A stretch of 39,891 bases of DNA from an uncultured Anaerolineae bacterium. Its GTDB lineage: Bacteria > Chloroflexota > Anaerolineae > Anaerolineales > Villigracilaceae. Where the stretch lies: positions 1-39,891 of the forward strand of contig CAIWAX010000493.1 of NCBI GenBank assembly GCA_903910795.1, read 5' to 3'. Numbering within the stretch: the first letter of the stretch is position 1; the number at the start of each line of letters is the position of its first letter. Below, in pieces: positions 5,732-14,166 of this stretch. Under the pieces are notes generated by a model that did not search any database, had not been told where the DNA came from, and saw only the letters and a list, made by a program, of their open reading frames with translations. The position numbers and the translations under genes were made by a program.

Positions 5732-6361
5732 TTAGAAGTTATCTTCGTAGTAGAACGGGTTGTCTGGCTCTTCATCTTCTGGGGTACTTTCGATGATTAT
5801 TAGTGCTTCATCTTCGGCCTGAGCTGCTTCTTCTGGGTTCAGGTCTTTTACTTTAATTGGGGTGATAGGTTCGGTGGCTTTGTAAATCTCATGTGCCAAT
5901 CCATCTGCTCTAATAAAGAATACTGCGTGGCCTGTTTTCTTTTCACATGGATCATGGCGGATTTCCGGATTACCTTTAATTCCCATTCTGGCGTGTATGC
6001 CACACTCTGGACACTTCCAGTTATTTAAACTTGATTTGCCTGCATCTCTGGTAGGTCTAAACCAGTCAATTTTTACCTTCTCTCCTCGTGGTACATCTTC
6101 TGGTCTTGGTATTCCAAGTTCTTTCATTAGTTGAGCAAACACCCCTTCTGCTACAACACTGTGTGCACCGGCCAAGCTGGGGCATTTGCCCACACTTTCG
6201 TTAGGTGCAACGCACTTTCCTATTGCAGTGTTAACTTGCCAGGCCAGGCAATTTGTAATTAATGATCCCTTACCAGCCAAGAAAGTGCGTTGCACCTGAT
6301 AAGTTAAAACACAAAGCGGCGGCGACGGAAATTTCCATCGCCGCCGCTTTGTGTAATTCAA
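5732..6361 (-). CDS. Truncated zinc-ribbon protein, possible SprT-like remnant
   Basis: The C-terminal part is protein-like. FAQLMKELGIPRPEDVPRG is followed by a zinc ribbon (WKCPECGIHAR ... RHDPCE) and an acidic tail. This order resembles the end of SprT-like metalloproteases, where the zinc ribbon follows the HExxH domain. No HExxH is present. The first 60 or so codons run through the nuo terminator hairpin (6309-6354) and a 95-base inverted-repeat element (6203-6297), so they are unlikely to be genuine protein. The real gene therefore seems to have lost its 5' end near 6200, perhaps through insertion. No convincing start codon with a ribosome site is seen. The SprT assignment is an inference. 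Confidence 0.4.
   Translation of the reverse strand: MNYTKRRRWKFPSPPLCVLTYQVQRTFLAGKGSLITNCLAWQVNTAIGKCVAPNESVGKCPSLAGAHSVVAEGVFAQLMKELGIPRPEDVPRGEKVKIDWFRPTRDAGKSSLNNWKCPECGIHARMGIKGNPEIRHDPCEKKTGHAVFFIRADGLAHEIYKATEPITPIKVKDLNPEEAAQAEDEALIIIESTPEDEEPDNPFYYEDNF
6203..6297. repeat. 95-base element with 17-base perfect terminal inverted repeats
   Basis: AGGTGCAACGCACTTTC (6203-6219) is exactly inverted at 6281-6297. The 61-base interior contains another small palindrome (TTGCC...GGCAA, 6236-6251). Size and structure resemble a MITE or REP-like element. No clear target duplication flanks it. It lies exactly where the zinc-ribbon gene loses its N-terminal region, next to the nuo operon terminator. 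Confidence 0.7.
6309..6354 (-). terminator. Terminator of the nuo operon
   Basis: This 46-base near-perfect palindrome starts 12 bases after the nuoN stop. Outer arms ACACAAAGCGGCGGCGA and their complement surround an inner GGAAATTTCC; the only imperfection is one pair of wobble positions. On the minus strand it is followed by TTTTAACTT. The GC-rich stem plus T stretch is a typical intrinsic terminator. Confidence 0.85.
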
Positions 6362-6365
6362 ACAG

Positions 6366-7817
6366 CTAAAAAAGTTTTAGCACAGCCTGGGAAGCCCAGG
6401 CAAACAAGGACTGCGGAATGAAGCTGAAAATAACAGTCAGAACCGCGCAGGCGCCGATGGTCAGACCAAGCCAGGTTTCATTGGCGGGCTGGGGGTCGCC
6501 GTCTTTCATATACATGACCACAATCACGCGCAGGTAGTAAAACGCCGAGATGAGCGAGGTCAGAACGCCGATCAGCGCCAGCCAGGTAACGCCGCCTTCC
6601 ATCACCGCGCGGAACAGGTAGAGCTTGCCGATCAGGCCGAGCGTGGGCGGCAGGCCGGTCAGCGAGAGCATGAAGACCGTCATGGCGGCGGCCAGCAGCG
6701 GGTACTTGCGGCCAAGACCGGCATAATCTTCAATCGAGAGGCCCCGGCCTTCGGCTTTTTCCATGGCCATCACCACACCCCAGGAACCGAAGCTGGTGAT
6801 GGTGTAAGCCACCAGATAAAACAGACCGGCGGAAACTGAATCGAGCCGGATGCTTTTATCAGCGAAGGGCACAAAGGCCATCAGGATGTAACCGGCCTGG
6901 GCGATGCTGGAGTAGGCCAACATGCGCTTGATATTGGTCTGGGCGATGGCGGTAACGTTCCCAAGGATCATGGTCAGGGCCGAAATGATGGCGATGACCG
7001 GCATAAGATCGTTCGCCAGGGAAGGGAAGACCGTGGCAAAGATGCGCAGCAGCGCGGCGAAACCGGCGGCCTTGGCGCCTGCCGCCATGAAAGCGGTGAC
7101 GGAAGTCGGCGAACCCTGATAAACATCCGGCGTCCACATGTGGAAGGGCACCACCGCGACCTTGAAGCCCAGACCGACCAGGATCAGCGCCGAACCGGCC
7201 AGCAGCAGGCTGGTGGTGGCAGTTCCGCTGGCTACCGCGGCGGCGATCGCAGCAAAAGAGGTGGTACCAGCGGCGCCGAAGGTCAGCGCAATGCCAAAGA
7301 CCACGAAGCCGGTGGCATAGGAGCCCAGCAGGAAGTACTTGATACCCGCTTCGGCTGATTCCGTGCGTGAATAGGCAAAAGCTGCCAGCACGTACAACGG
7401 GATGGAGAGCAGTTCCAGCGCCAGAAAGGTGACGATCAGGTCGGTAGCCTGTGACATCAACATCATGCCTGCCACGCTGAACAGCATGAGAACGTAATAT
7501 TCACCGCGCTCAAGGTTCATGCGTTTCAAGTAACCGATCGCCACGGCGATGCCAAACATACCAGTCAACAGGAACAGGATGTTCAGGAAGTTGGAAAAAC
7601 CATCCAGCACAACCATGCCTTTAAAACCGGTGTAGTTTTGCCCGATCTGGGTCAGAGCGACACCCATTGTCACCGCCAGGCCAACGGCTGCCAGAAGCGC
7701 CGTCAGTCCTTTGCGTTCTTTCGTGATATTTAGATCCACCAAAAGAAGGGCACAGGCCCAGACGACCAGCAAGCTGACCGGGAGGATGGTATAGAAATCA
7801 ATTTGGGTCATATCCAC
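6366..7817 (-). CDS. nuoN: NADH-quinone oxidoreductase subunit N
   Basis: This 483-residue polytopic membrane protein is one of three antiporter-like proton-pumping subunits of complex I. About 14 transmembrane helices can be seen. The antiporter core motifs are present: LELLSIPLYVLAAFAYSRTESAEAGIKYFLLGS (conserved Glu in TM5 and Lys), GFKVAVVPFHMWTPDVYQGSPTSVTAF (Lys in TM7), and KRMLAYSSIAQAGYILM (Lys of TM8). Length is normal for NuoN. It is the last gene of nuoA-N, 127 bases after nuoM, and is followed by the terminator at 6309-6354. Confidence 0.97.
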   Translation of the reverse strand: MDMTQIDFYTILPVSLLVVWACALLLVDLNITKERKGLTALLAAVGLAVTMGVALTQIGQNYTGFKGMVVLDGFSNFLNILFLLTGMFGIAVAIGYLKRMNLERGEYYVLMLFSVAGMMLMSQATDLIVTFLALELLSIPLYVLAAFAYSRTESAEAGIKYFLLGSYATGFVVFGIALTFGAAGTTSFAAIAAAVASGTATTSLLLAGSALILVGLGFKVAVVPFHMWTPDVYQGSPTSVTAFMAAGAKAAGFAALLRIFATVFPSLANDLMPVIAIISALTMILGNVTAIAQTNIKRMLAYSSIAQAGYILMAFVPFADKSIRLDSVSAGLFYLVAYTITSFGSWGVVMAMEKAEGRGLSIEDYAGLGRKYPLLAAAMTVFMLSLTGLPPTLGLIGKLYLFRAVMEGGVTWLALIGVLTSLISAFYYLRVIVVMYMKDGDPQPANETWLGLTIGACAVLTVIFSFIPQSLFAWASQAVLKLF

Positions 7818-7835
7818 TCCGCGTTAGTCCCGGCT

Positions 7836-7869
7836 CGATTTGCTGATTTGCTTCGCAAGTCGCAAATCG
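7836..7869. repeat. Nested palindrome, copy 1 (nuoM-nuoN junction)
   Basis: CGATTTGC, T, GATTTGC, TTC, GCAAGTC, GCAAATCG folds as a hairpin of about 15 pairs with one bulged base. The same architecture recurs at 11953-11986 between nuoJ and nuoK. It sits in the 127-base gap between nuoM and nuoN, the longest gap of the operon. It may be a REP-like repeat or an mRNA processing or stability element. Confidence 0.65.
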
Positions 7870-7944
7870 CACGGGACCGCTATCACCCCCGCCGTCCGCT
7901 CCTGATAGAAGAAGAAAGGCGGCAGGGATGAAAGTTAAGATAGC

Positions 7945-9468
7945 TTAGCCGCCAAGCAGCGCTTTGAACGGAATAAGCAGTTTGTCAACGGCCGGAGCCA
8001 TCAGGTTGAAGAACGGCGCGGGGTACAGGCCAATCCAGAAAATGAGGATCAGCAAGGGCAGCAGGGTCACAATTTCACGCGTGTTCAGATCGCGCAGGGC
8101 CTGACCGTGGTGTTTGACTTCTTCCACGATCGAGCCGACCGGGCCCAGGAACATTTTCTGGAACATGTAGAGAATATAGATGGCCGCCAGGATGACACCG
8201 GCCGCCGAAAGCATGGCGTACCAGGGAGTCTTGTAGGCAGCCGAACCAAAAGCGCCGAGCAGGATGGTGAACTCGCCTACAAAGCCGTTCAGACCGGGCA
8301 GGCCCATCGAGGAGAGCGAAACGATCAGCATCAGCGAGCCAAAGATCGGGGTGATCTTCCACAGACCGCCATACACGGCGATTTCGCGCGTGTGGGTCTG
8401 CTCGTAGATCATGCCGACCAGAAGAAACAGGGCTCCGGTGCTCAGACCGTGGTTGATCATCTGGAGAATTCCGCCTTCGATACCCTGGGCGTTCAGCGCA
8501 AACAGGCCGAGCATCACAAAGCCCAGATGGCTGACGGATGAGTAAGCAACCAGTTTTTTGACGTCTTTTTGCGAGTAGGAAACCGCTGCGCCGTACAGAA
8601 TGCCGATCACCGCCAGAACAGCGATAGTCGGGGCCGCCTTGACGGCCGCTGCCGGGAAGAGCTGCAGGTTGAAGCGCAGGAAGCCGTAGGTACCCATTTT
8701 CAGCAGGACACCGGCCAGGATGACCGAGCCAGCCGTGGGGGCTTCCACGTGTGCATCCGGCAGCCAGGAGTGTAGCGGCCACATCGGCACTTTGATAGCA
8801 AAAGCGGCCGCGAAGGCGATAAACAGCCACATCTGCACATCAGCCGGGATCGTGCCAGCTTTGGCAGCCAGGTCAGGCACGGTGAAGGTGCCCTGGTTGA
8901 CTCCCAGCCACAGGATGGCCAGCAGCATCAGGATCGAACCGGCCATGGTGTACAGGAAGAACTTGACCGCGGCGTACAACCGGTTGGGGCCGCCCCAGAT
9001 ACCGATCAGGAAGTACATCGGGATCAGGGTGAATTCCCAGAAGATGTAGAACAGGAACAGATCCTGCGCCAGGAAAACACCCAACATGCCGACTTCCAGC
9101 AGCAGGAAGAAGACCATGAAATCCTTAACCCGGTCTTCAACGGCTGTCCAGGTAGACAGGATGGCGATGGGGGTCAGGAAGGTGGTCAGCAGCACCAGCA
9201 GGATGCTCAGTCCATCCACACCCAGGAAGTACTGGATGTTCCAACCCGCCACCTGGATCCAGTCCTGGCGCGCAACCAGTTGCAGGTTGGCATTGGTGGC
9301 ATCGAATTGTGATAACGCCCATAGCGAAATGCAGAAATTAATGAGCGCGGTGCCCAGTGCCGTCCAACGGATGGCGGTTTTGGCTTCTGATTTGAGAAAG
9401 AGAAGCACGAGCACGCCGACCAGCGGGAAGAAGGTCACCAGATTGAGGGGGTTCAGCAATAAGTTCAT
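7945..9468 (-). CDS. nuoM: NADH-quinone oxidoreductase subunit M
   Basis: This 507-residue antiporter-like subunit of complex I pumps protons and lies in the membrane arm between NuoL and NuoN. Diagnostic segments are GMLGVFLAQDLFLFYIFWEFTLIPMYFLIGIWGG (conserved TM5 Glu), FAIKVPMWPLHSWLPDAHVEAPTAGSVILAGVLLKMGTYGF (TM7 Lys and the HVEAP signature) and KKLVAYSSVSHLGFVMLG. I chose the ATG at 9466-9468 (MNLLLNPLNLV) because AAAGGACGG precedes it and the protein then starts like other NuoM. The frame is open 28 codons further upstream, but that part does not look like protein. Confidence 0.96.
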   Translation of the reverse strand: MNLLLNPLNLVTFFPLVGVLVLLFLKSEAKTAIRWTALGTALINFCISLWALSQFDATNANLQLVARQDWIQVAGWNIQYFLGVDGLSILLVLLTTFLTPIAILSTWTAVEDRVKDFMVFFLLLEVGMLGVFLAQDLFLFYIFWEFTLIPMYFLIGIWGGPNRLYAAVKFFLYTMAGSILMLLAILWLGVNQGTFTVPDLAAKAGTIPADVQMWLFIAFAAAFAIKVPMWPLHSWLPDAHVEAPTAGSVILAGVLLKMGTYGFLRFNLQLFPAAAVKAAPTIAVLAVIGILYGAAVSYSQKDVKKLVAYSSVSHLGFVMLGLFALNAQGIEGGILQMINHGLSTGALFLLVGMIYEQTHTREIAVYGGLWKITPIFGSLMLIVSLSSMGLPGLNGFVGEFTILLGAFGSAAYKTPWYAMLSAAGVILAAIYILYMFQKMFLGPVGSIVEEVKHHGQALRDLNTREIVTLLPLLILIFWIGLYPAPFFNLMAPAVDKLLIPFKALLGG

Positions 9469-9514
9469 AATCCGTCCTTTGCTAAGGCTGTGTACCCAGA
9501 AGCGGGCAAAGCCA

Positions 9515-11617
9515 TTATTTAAAGAGCAGGTAGCCGAGGATGGCCACCACACCCAGCATTACAGACAGGGCATAACTGCGTACAAAACCATTCTGGATTT
9601 TGCGCAGGGATTGCGCAGAAGCCTGAACTGCATCAGCCAGCACTTTGGATACCTTGTTGACAATACCCAGATCGACCGGGTCAGCCAGGAAACGCGTCAA
9701 ACCGACAAAACCGGCGGCAATGACCGAGTTGTGAAACCACTCGTGCCAAAAATTCCAATCCACGGTCTGGGCCAGGAAGCGGGCCAGGTCGACATAGCGA
9801 TCCACAAACACAAACCAATAGGCTTCGTCAATGAACCACTTGTTTTCCATGCCGGTGAAGATCGGGCCCAACATTTTCTTGAGCGGATCAGGCTGACCGG
9901 CCTGGATGGGCTTGCGCATGTAAAGCCACCAGGATAGGAAGATCGCCAGCAGGGCCAGCGCGGTGGAGATGAGCGCGACCTGCGGGTTGAACTCGCCAAT
10001 TTCGATTTGCTCGACAGTTTGCTTGAGCCACAGGCTGAGTGTATCCACGCCGGGCATATTCAACAGGCCGCCGAGTACCGAAAGCGCCGCCAGCACCATC
10101 AGGGGCGCGGTCATGATCAGCGGGCTCTCCTCGGCGTGTTTGGCAACTTCATGGCGGGGTTGGCCGAAGAACACCATCCAGATCTGGCGGCCCATGTAGA
10201 AGGCGGTCAGGAAGGCGGCGGCACTCAGGATCCAGTAGACATGCGGGTAATTCTTGAAGGCGTCCGCCAGAATTTCATCCTTGGACCAGAAACCCGCGAA
10301 GGGGAAAATGCCCGCCAAGGCAATCGTCCCGATCATGTACAGCCAGAAGGTGACCGGCATCTGCTTGCGCAGGCCGCCCATGTTGCGCATATCACCGGGG
10401 TCGAAAACTTCCGGGATAGTCCCGGCTTCAGCACGGGAGCCGTGGCCACCATGGTCGCCATGTGAACCGTGCGCCAGGTGATGGTGTCCGCGTTCCATGC
10501 CCAGGATAACCGAACCGGCGGAAAGGAACAGCAGCGCCTTAAAGAAGGCGTGTGTGATCAGATGGAACATGCCCGCTGAGAAGGCGCCCATGCCAACTGC
10601 CGCGACCATGAAGCCCAACTGGCTGATGGTGGAATAGGCCAGCACTTTCTTGATGTCGTACTGTCCAACGGCAATGGTGGCGGCGAATAGGGCTGTGAGC
10701 GCGCCGAGCGTGGCAACGATGTACTGGGCATCCGCGCTGAGGGTGTAGATGGGAGCCGAACGGGTCACCAGGTAAACGCCCGCGGTGACCATGGTGGCCG
10801 CATGGATCAGGGCCGAGACCGGGGTCGGGCCGGCCATAGCATCCGGCAGCCAGATGTAGAGCGGGATCTGGGCCGATTTACCCGCGACGCCCACCAGCAG
10901 GAAGATGGTGATCCACAGGATCACCCAGGCAGGGGCGGCGGGTGCGGCGGCAAAGACATTGTCGAAATTGGTCGAGCCAAACTGCCAGAACATCATGAAG
11001 GCGGCCAGCAGGAAACCAAAGTCGCCGACGCGGTTGACGATGAAGGCTTTCTTGGCGGCGTTGGAGTTGGCGAAGGATGGACGCCCGAGCGTATCCATGT
11101 CATACCAGAAGCCAATCAGCAGGAAGGAGCTCAAGCCCACGCCTTCCCAGCCAACGAACAGCATCATGTAGGAGTTGCCGCTGACCAGGATCATCATCAT
11201 GGCGATGAACAGGTTCAGGAAGACAAAGAAGCGCCGGTAACGGCCTTCGTCGTTCTTGAAGCGCACATCTTCGTGCATGTAGCCGATGGCGTAGATGTGA
11301 ATGAGCGTGCCCACGCCCGAAACGACCAACATCATGGTCACAGACAGCGTATCCACACGGAAAGTCCAGTCGATCACCAGTGTTCCGATGTGGATCCATT
11401 GAGCTACCGGGATATTTTGGGCGGCGGGGGCCACGCTGAGCGAGTAAGCCTGCAGCACGGCAACCACGAAGGCCAGTCCGGAAGCAGTGGCAGCCACGGC
11501 GCCGATGCCTTTTTCGCTGAATTTTGAACCAAAGATCAGGTTGATCAGCATGCCAAGCACTGGCAGGAACACGATCAGGGGTACCAGGGAGAAAAAGCCG
11601 GAAGTATTATCCATCAT
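9515..11617 (-). CDS. nuoL: NADH-quinone oxidoreductase subunit L
   Basis: At 700 residues this is the largest, distal antiporter-like subunit of complex I, with an extra C-terminal extension that in known structures includes a lateral helix along the membrane arm. Landmarks are LFVGWEGVGLSSFLLIGFWY (TM5 Glu), AAKKAFIVNRVGDFGF, KSAQIPLYIWLPDAMAGPTPVSALIHAATMVTAGVYL (TM7 Lys and the PTPVSALIHAATMV signature) and KKVLAYSTISQLGFM. A histidine-rich loop, HHHLAHGSHGDHGGHG, lies near residues 376-395. Two possible start methionines are adjacent. The gene follows nuoK by 4 bases. Confidence 0.97.
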   Translation of the reverse strand: MMDNTSGFFSLVPLIVFLPVLGMLINLIFGSKFSEKGIGAVAATASGLAFVVAVLQAYSLSVAPAAQNIPVAQWIHIGTLVIDWTFRVDTLSVTMMLVVSGVGTLIHIYAIGYMHEDVRFKNDEGRYRRFFVFLNLFIAMMMILVSGNSYMMLFVGWEGVGLSSFLLIGFWYDMDTLGRPSFANSNAAKKAFIVNRVGDFGFLLAAFMMFWQFGSTNFDNVFAAAPAAPAWVILWITIFLLVGVAGKSAQIPLYIWLPDAMAGPTPVSALIHAATMVTAGVYLVTRSAPIYTLSADAQYIVATLGALTALFAATIAVGQYDIKKVLAYSTISQLGFMVAAVGMGAFSAGMFHLITHAFFKALLFLSAGSVILGMERGHHHLAHGSHGDHGGHGSRAEAGTIPEVFDPGDMRNMGGLRKQMPVTFWLYMIGTIALAGIFPFAGFWSKDEILADAFKNYPHVYWILSAAAFLTAFYMGRQIWMVFFGQPRHEVAKHAEESPLIMTAPLMVLAALSVLGGLLNMPGVDTLSLWLKQTVEQIEIGEFNPQVALISTALALLAIFLSWWLYMRKPIQAGQPDPLKKMLGPIFTGMENKWFIDEAYWFVFVDRYVDLARFLAQTVDWNFWHEWFHNSVIAAGFVGLTRFLADPVDLGIVNKVSKVLADAVQASAQSLRKIQNGFVRSYALSVMLGVVAILGYLLFK

Positions 11618-11621
11618 TGTC

Positions 11622-11942
11622 TTATCCCTTCAGGCTGTTCAACTGGTCGACATCAATGCTTTGCTTGTTGCGGAAAATGGCTACGATCAGCGCCAGGCCA
11701 ACTGCTACTTCGGCAGCCGCCACCGTCATCACAAAGAAAACAAAGATCTGGCCGTTGTACACCGAGGTGGTGTTCAGGGTGGAGTACATGCGGGCAAAGG
11801 TCACAAAGGTCAGGTTGGCCGCGTTCAGCATCAACTCAACAGACATAAAGATGACCAGCGCATTGCGGCGGATCAAAACGCCCATCGCGCCCATGGTGAA
11901 AAGAATTGCGGCTAGTGCGAGGTAATAATTGGTGGGTACCAT
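11622..11942 (-). CDS. nuoK: NADH-quinone oxidoreductase subunit K
   Basis: With the start at ATG 11940-11942 the protein has 106 residues ([15 protein letters not shown]...), the normal size for NuoK. It has three transmembrane helices with conserved glutamates in [15 protein letters not shown] (TM2) and [15 protein letters not shown] (TM3), both part of the central proton channel. AAGGGA precedes the start. The frame stays open upstream to 11987, but those 15 codons are made by the nested palindrome 11953-11986, so the longer version is rejected. Confidence 0.95.
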   Translation of the reverse strand: MVPTNYYLALAAILFTMGAMGVLIRRNALVIFMSVELMLNAANLTFVTFARMYSTLNTTSVYNGQIFVFFVMTVAAAEVAVGLALIVAIFRNKQSIDVDQLNSLKG

Positions 11943-11952
11943 GTCTATCCCT

Positions 11953-11986
11953 TGATTTGCCGATTTGCTAAGCAAATCGCAAATCA
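11953..11986. repeat. Nested palindrome, copy 2 (nuoJ-nuoK junction)
   Basis: TGATTTG, C, CGATTTGCT, A, AGCAAATCG, CAAATCA forms a perfect hairpin with one bulged C and a one-base centre. Its sequence and bulge position match the element at 7836-7869. Its right end is the stop codon of nuoJ. Confidence 0.65.
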
Positions 11987-12490
11987 TCCTTTCTTTTCGG
12001 TTTTGGTTAGGATAATCGCGCCCACCATCGCCACCAGCAGCAGGATGGAGGTGATTTCAAAGGGCAGCAAGTAGACTGTGAAAAGCTGCTTTGCCAGGGG
12101 CTCGGGAGCAGCATCGATCACACTGGTCGCCACCTGCAGGTTGGAGGCTGAAACTTTCTGCAGTACAAGCACCAGGGCTTCCACGACCAGGGCCAGACCA
12201 AGCAGACCGGCGGGCACAACACTGTTCCAGGAGAACTCCGCGGTGATCTGTTCGGCGCCCAGCAGCATGATGACGAACAGGAACAGCACCATGATGGCGC
12301 CACCGTAGACCGTCACCTGCGAGAGGGCGATGAAGGGTGAGCCCAGCAGCAGGTAAAAAATAGCCACAGTTCCAAAGTTCAACACCAGATACAGGGCCGC
12401 GTAAACAGCATGGCGGCTCAGGAGCATGCCAGCCGCCGTCAAGATGGCAGTCAGGGCCAGGATAAAAAACAGGATTAATTCACCAGACAT
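11984..12490 (-). CDS. nuoJ: NADH-quinone oxidoreductase subunit J
   Basis: This 168-residue subunit has five transmembrane helices. The conserved TM3 segment [18 protein letters not shown] contains the residues that form the pi-bulge hinge in known complex I structures. It sits in the membrane arm between NuoH/A and NuoK/N and helps pass conformational change from quinone reduction to the pumps. GAAGGTGA precedes the ATG. The stop codon forms one end of the nested palindrome, and nuoK starts about 40 bases on. Confidence 0.95.
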   Translation of the reverse strand: MSGELILFFILALTAILTAAGMLLSRHAVYAALYLVLNFGTVAIFYLLLGSPFIALSQVTVYGGAIMVLFLFVIMLLGAEQITAEFSWNSVVPAGLLGLALVVEALVLVLQKVSASNLQVATSVIDAAPEPLAKQLFTVYLLPFEITSILLLVAMVGAIILTKTEKKG

Positions 12491-12516
12491 TGGTCACCTT
12501 CGCCTCGCGTAGCGGG

Positions 12517-13035
12517 CTAATCTTGCGGATCTTGCATGGCGGGTACGGAACGCGTAAACTGGCCCGGCTGAGTCACCTGCGGTGTGGGCGCGCCGCCCTT
12601 TGGTGCTGGGACGATCAGCATGTCCTTGGTGTAAATGGCATCGCGGCGATCCGTAAAGGTCAGTTCATAATTGTCGCCCAGCACGATGGCTTCGGTTGGG
12701 CAGGCATCTTCACAAAAACCGCAGTAGATGCAGCGCAGCATATTGATCTCATACGTGCTGGCGTAGCGCTCGCCGGGTGAGTAACGCTGCGCGTCCGTAT
12801 TTTCGGAAGATTCCACGAAGATGGCATCCGCCGGGCAGGCTGCTGCACATAGAGCGCAGCCGATGCATTTTTCAAGCCCGTTATCATAGCGTTTCAGCTC
12901 GTGCCGGCCGCGGTAGCGCTTGGAGACCTGCCGCTTTTCCTCAGGATATTGCACAGTCACAGGTTTTTCAAATATGGTGAACAGGGTGGTTTTCAGACCA
13001 CCGATCATTTCAAGGAAAGGTTCAACCAGCCGCAT
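12517..13035 (-). CDS. nuoI: NADH-quinone oxidoreductase subunit I (two 4Fe-4S clusters)
   Basis: This 172-residue peripheral subunit carries two ferredoxin motifs: C57-C60-C63-C67 (CIGCALCAAACP) and C102-C105-C108-C112 (CIYCGFCEDACP). These bind clusters N6a and N6b, which carry electrons from NuoG to NuoB. The N-terminal amphipathic helix (VEPFLEMIGGLKTTLFTIF) contacts the membrane. The Pro/Gly-rich C-terminal tail is typical of the subunit in several phyla. The start overlaps the end of nuoH by 14 bases. Confidence 0.97.
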   Translation of the reverse strand: MRLVEPFLEMIGGLKTTLFTIFEKPVTVQYPEEKRQVSKRYRGRHELKRYDNGLEKCIGCALCAAACPADAIFVESSENTDAQRYSPGERYASTYEINMLRCIYCGFCEDACPTEAIVLGDNYELTFTDRRDAIYTKDMLIVPAPKGGAPTPQVTQPGQFTRSVPAMQDPQD

Positions 13036-14155
13036 AGACTTTCCTCCGTAAAGAACGATCTACCAATCCGATTGTCAGGAAACCCAGGAAAATAGAGACA
13101 ATCGGTATAAACCAGATATAGAGGGGATTGATAGCTGCCAGGGCAATCCCGAAGGCTGAAACCAGTACGACCGCCAGGGAGAGCGGCAGCATGGCCTTCC
13201 AGCCAAAGGACATCAGGCGGTCGTAGCGGATGCGCGGCAGGGTGGCGCGCGCCCAGATCATGCCAAACAGCAGCACGATGATTTTTAGGAACATGTAAAT
13301 TGGGCCCAGCAGGGCAATCTTATCCACGCTCAAGAAGGTGTCCTTCAAAAACCAGAACTCGCGGTAGCCGCCAAAGAAGATGGTGGCCGAGATGGCTGAG
13401 ATAGCGATCATCTTGGTGTATTCGGCCATGAAAAACAGCGCGAATTTCATGCCGGAATATTCCACGTGGTACCCGGCGGTCAGCTCCTGCTCGGCTTCGG
13501 GCATGTCAAAGGGCGCGCGGTTCAGTTCGGCCAGGGTTGCGATCAGGAAGACGACCGCGCCGGTTGGCTGCAGCACCGCGAACCAGACATTTTTCTGGGC
13601 TTCGACGATCTGCATCATGTTCATGGAACCGGCCAGCAGGATCACGGCCACAAAGGACAGACCCAGCGCCAGTTCGTAGCTGACCATTTGCGCGGTGGAG
13701 CGCAGGCCTCCCAGCATGGCATACTTGTTGTTGCTCGACCAGCCTGCCAGCACGATGCCGTACACCGCAATGGAAGCGATGGCTGTTACATATAGCACAC
13801 CTACATCGATGTTGGCGATGTACATGTGGATCGTGCGGCCAAAGACCATGATATCCGGGCCCCAGGGCACCGTGGCGGTGATCACAACGGCAGGCACCAC
13901 TGTCACAATCGGCGCCAGGATGAACAAGATCTTTTCAGCCTGGTCGGGGATCAACTCTTCTTTAAAGATCAGTTTGACTGCGTCCGCGATGGGCTGGAGC
14001 AGCCCAAATATACCGGCGCGGTTTGGGCCAATACGTATCTGCATGCGCGAAAGAATCTTGCGCTCATACCAGGTCAGGTAGGCAAAACCGGTCAATAACA
14101 CCATGACCAGAATGACCGATTTGATGACCCATTCAAGGATTAAACCAGAATCCAT
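13022..14155 (-). CDS. nuoH: NADH-quinone oxidoreductase subunit H
   Basis: This 377-residue subunit with about eight transmembrane helices forms most of the quinone-binding chamber where the peripheral and membrane arms meet. Signatures are YLTWYERKILSRMQIRIGPNRAGIFGLLQPIADAVKLIFKEE near the N-terminus, LAELNRAPFDMPEAEQELTAGYHVEYSGMKFALFFMAEY in the acidic quinone-site loop, and RATLPRIRYDRLMSFGWK near the C-terminus. It follows nuoG by 11 bases and overlaps nuoI, so the two are probably translationally coupled. Confidence 0.97.
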   Translation of the reverse strand: MDSGLILEWVIKSVILVMVLLTGFAYLTWYERKILSRMQIRIGPNRAGIFGLLQPIADAVKLIFKEELIPDQAEKILFILAPIVTVVPAVVITATVPWGPDIMVFGRTIHMYIANIDVGVLYVTAIASIAVYGIVLAGWSSNNKYAMLGGLRSTAQMVSYELALGLSFVAVILLAGSMNMMQIVEAQKNVWFAVLQPTGAVVFLIATLAELNRAPFDMPEAEQELTAGYHVEYSGMKFALFFMAEYTKMIAISAISATIFFGGYREFWFLKDTFLSVDKIALLGPIYMFLKIIVLLFGMIWARATLPRIRYDRLMSFGWKAMLPLSLAVVLVSAFGIALAAINPLYIWFIPIVSIFLGFLTIGLVDRSLRRKVYAAG

Positions 14156-14166
14156 TCGCTACCTCC

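Noticed and set aside
6203-6297. Integron attC site
   Set aside because: GTTAGGT next to the left repeat resembles one attC core half, but it stands at the wrong end and the matching opposite core is absent.
10007-11527. Plus-strand frames of 152 and 241 codons with many His, Asp and Gln
   Set aside because: They are antisense to nuoL; the composition reflects membrane-helix codons read backwards.
11943-11987. Longer nuoK start adding 15 residues
   Set aside because: The added codons are made by a palindrome and do not look like NuoK; the ATG at 11942 has a ribosome site and gives the usual length.
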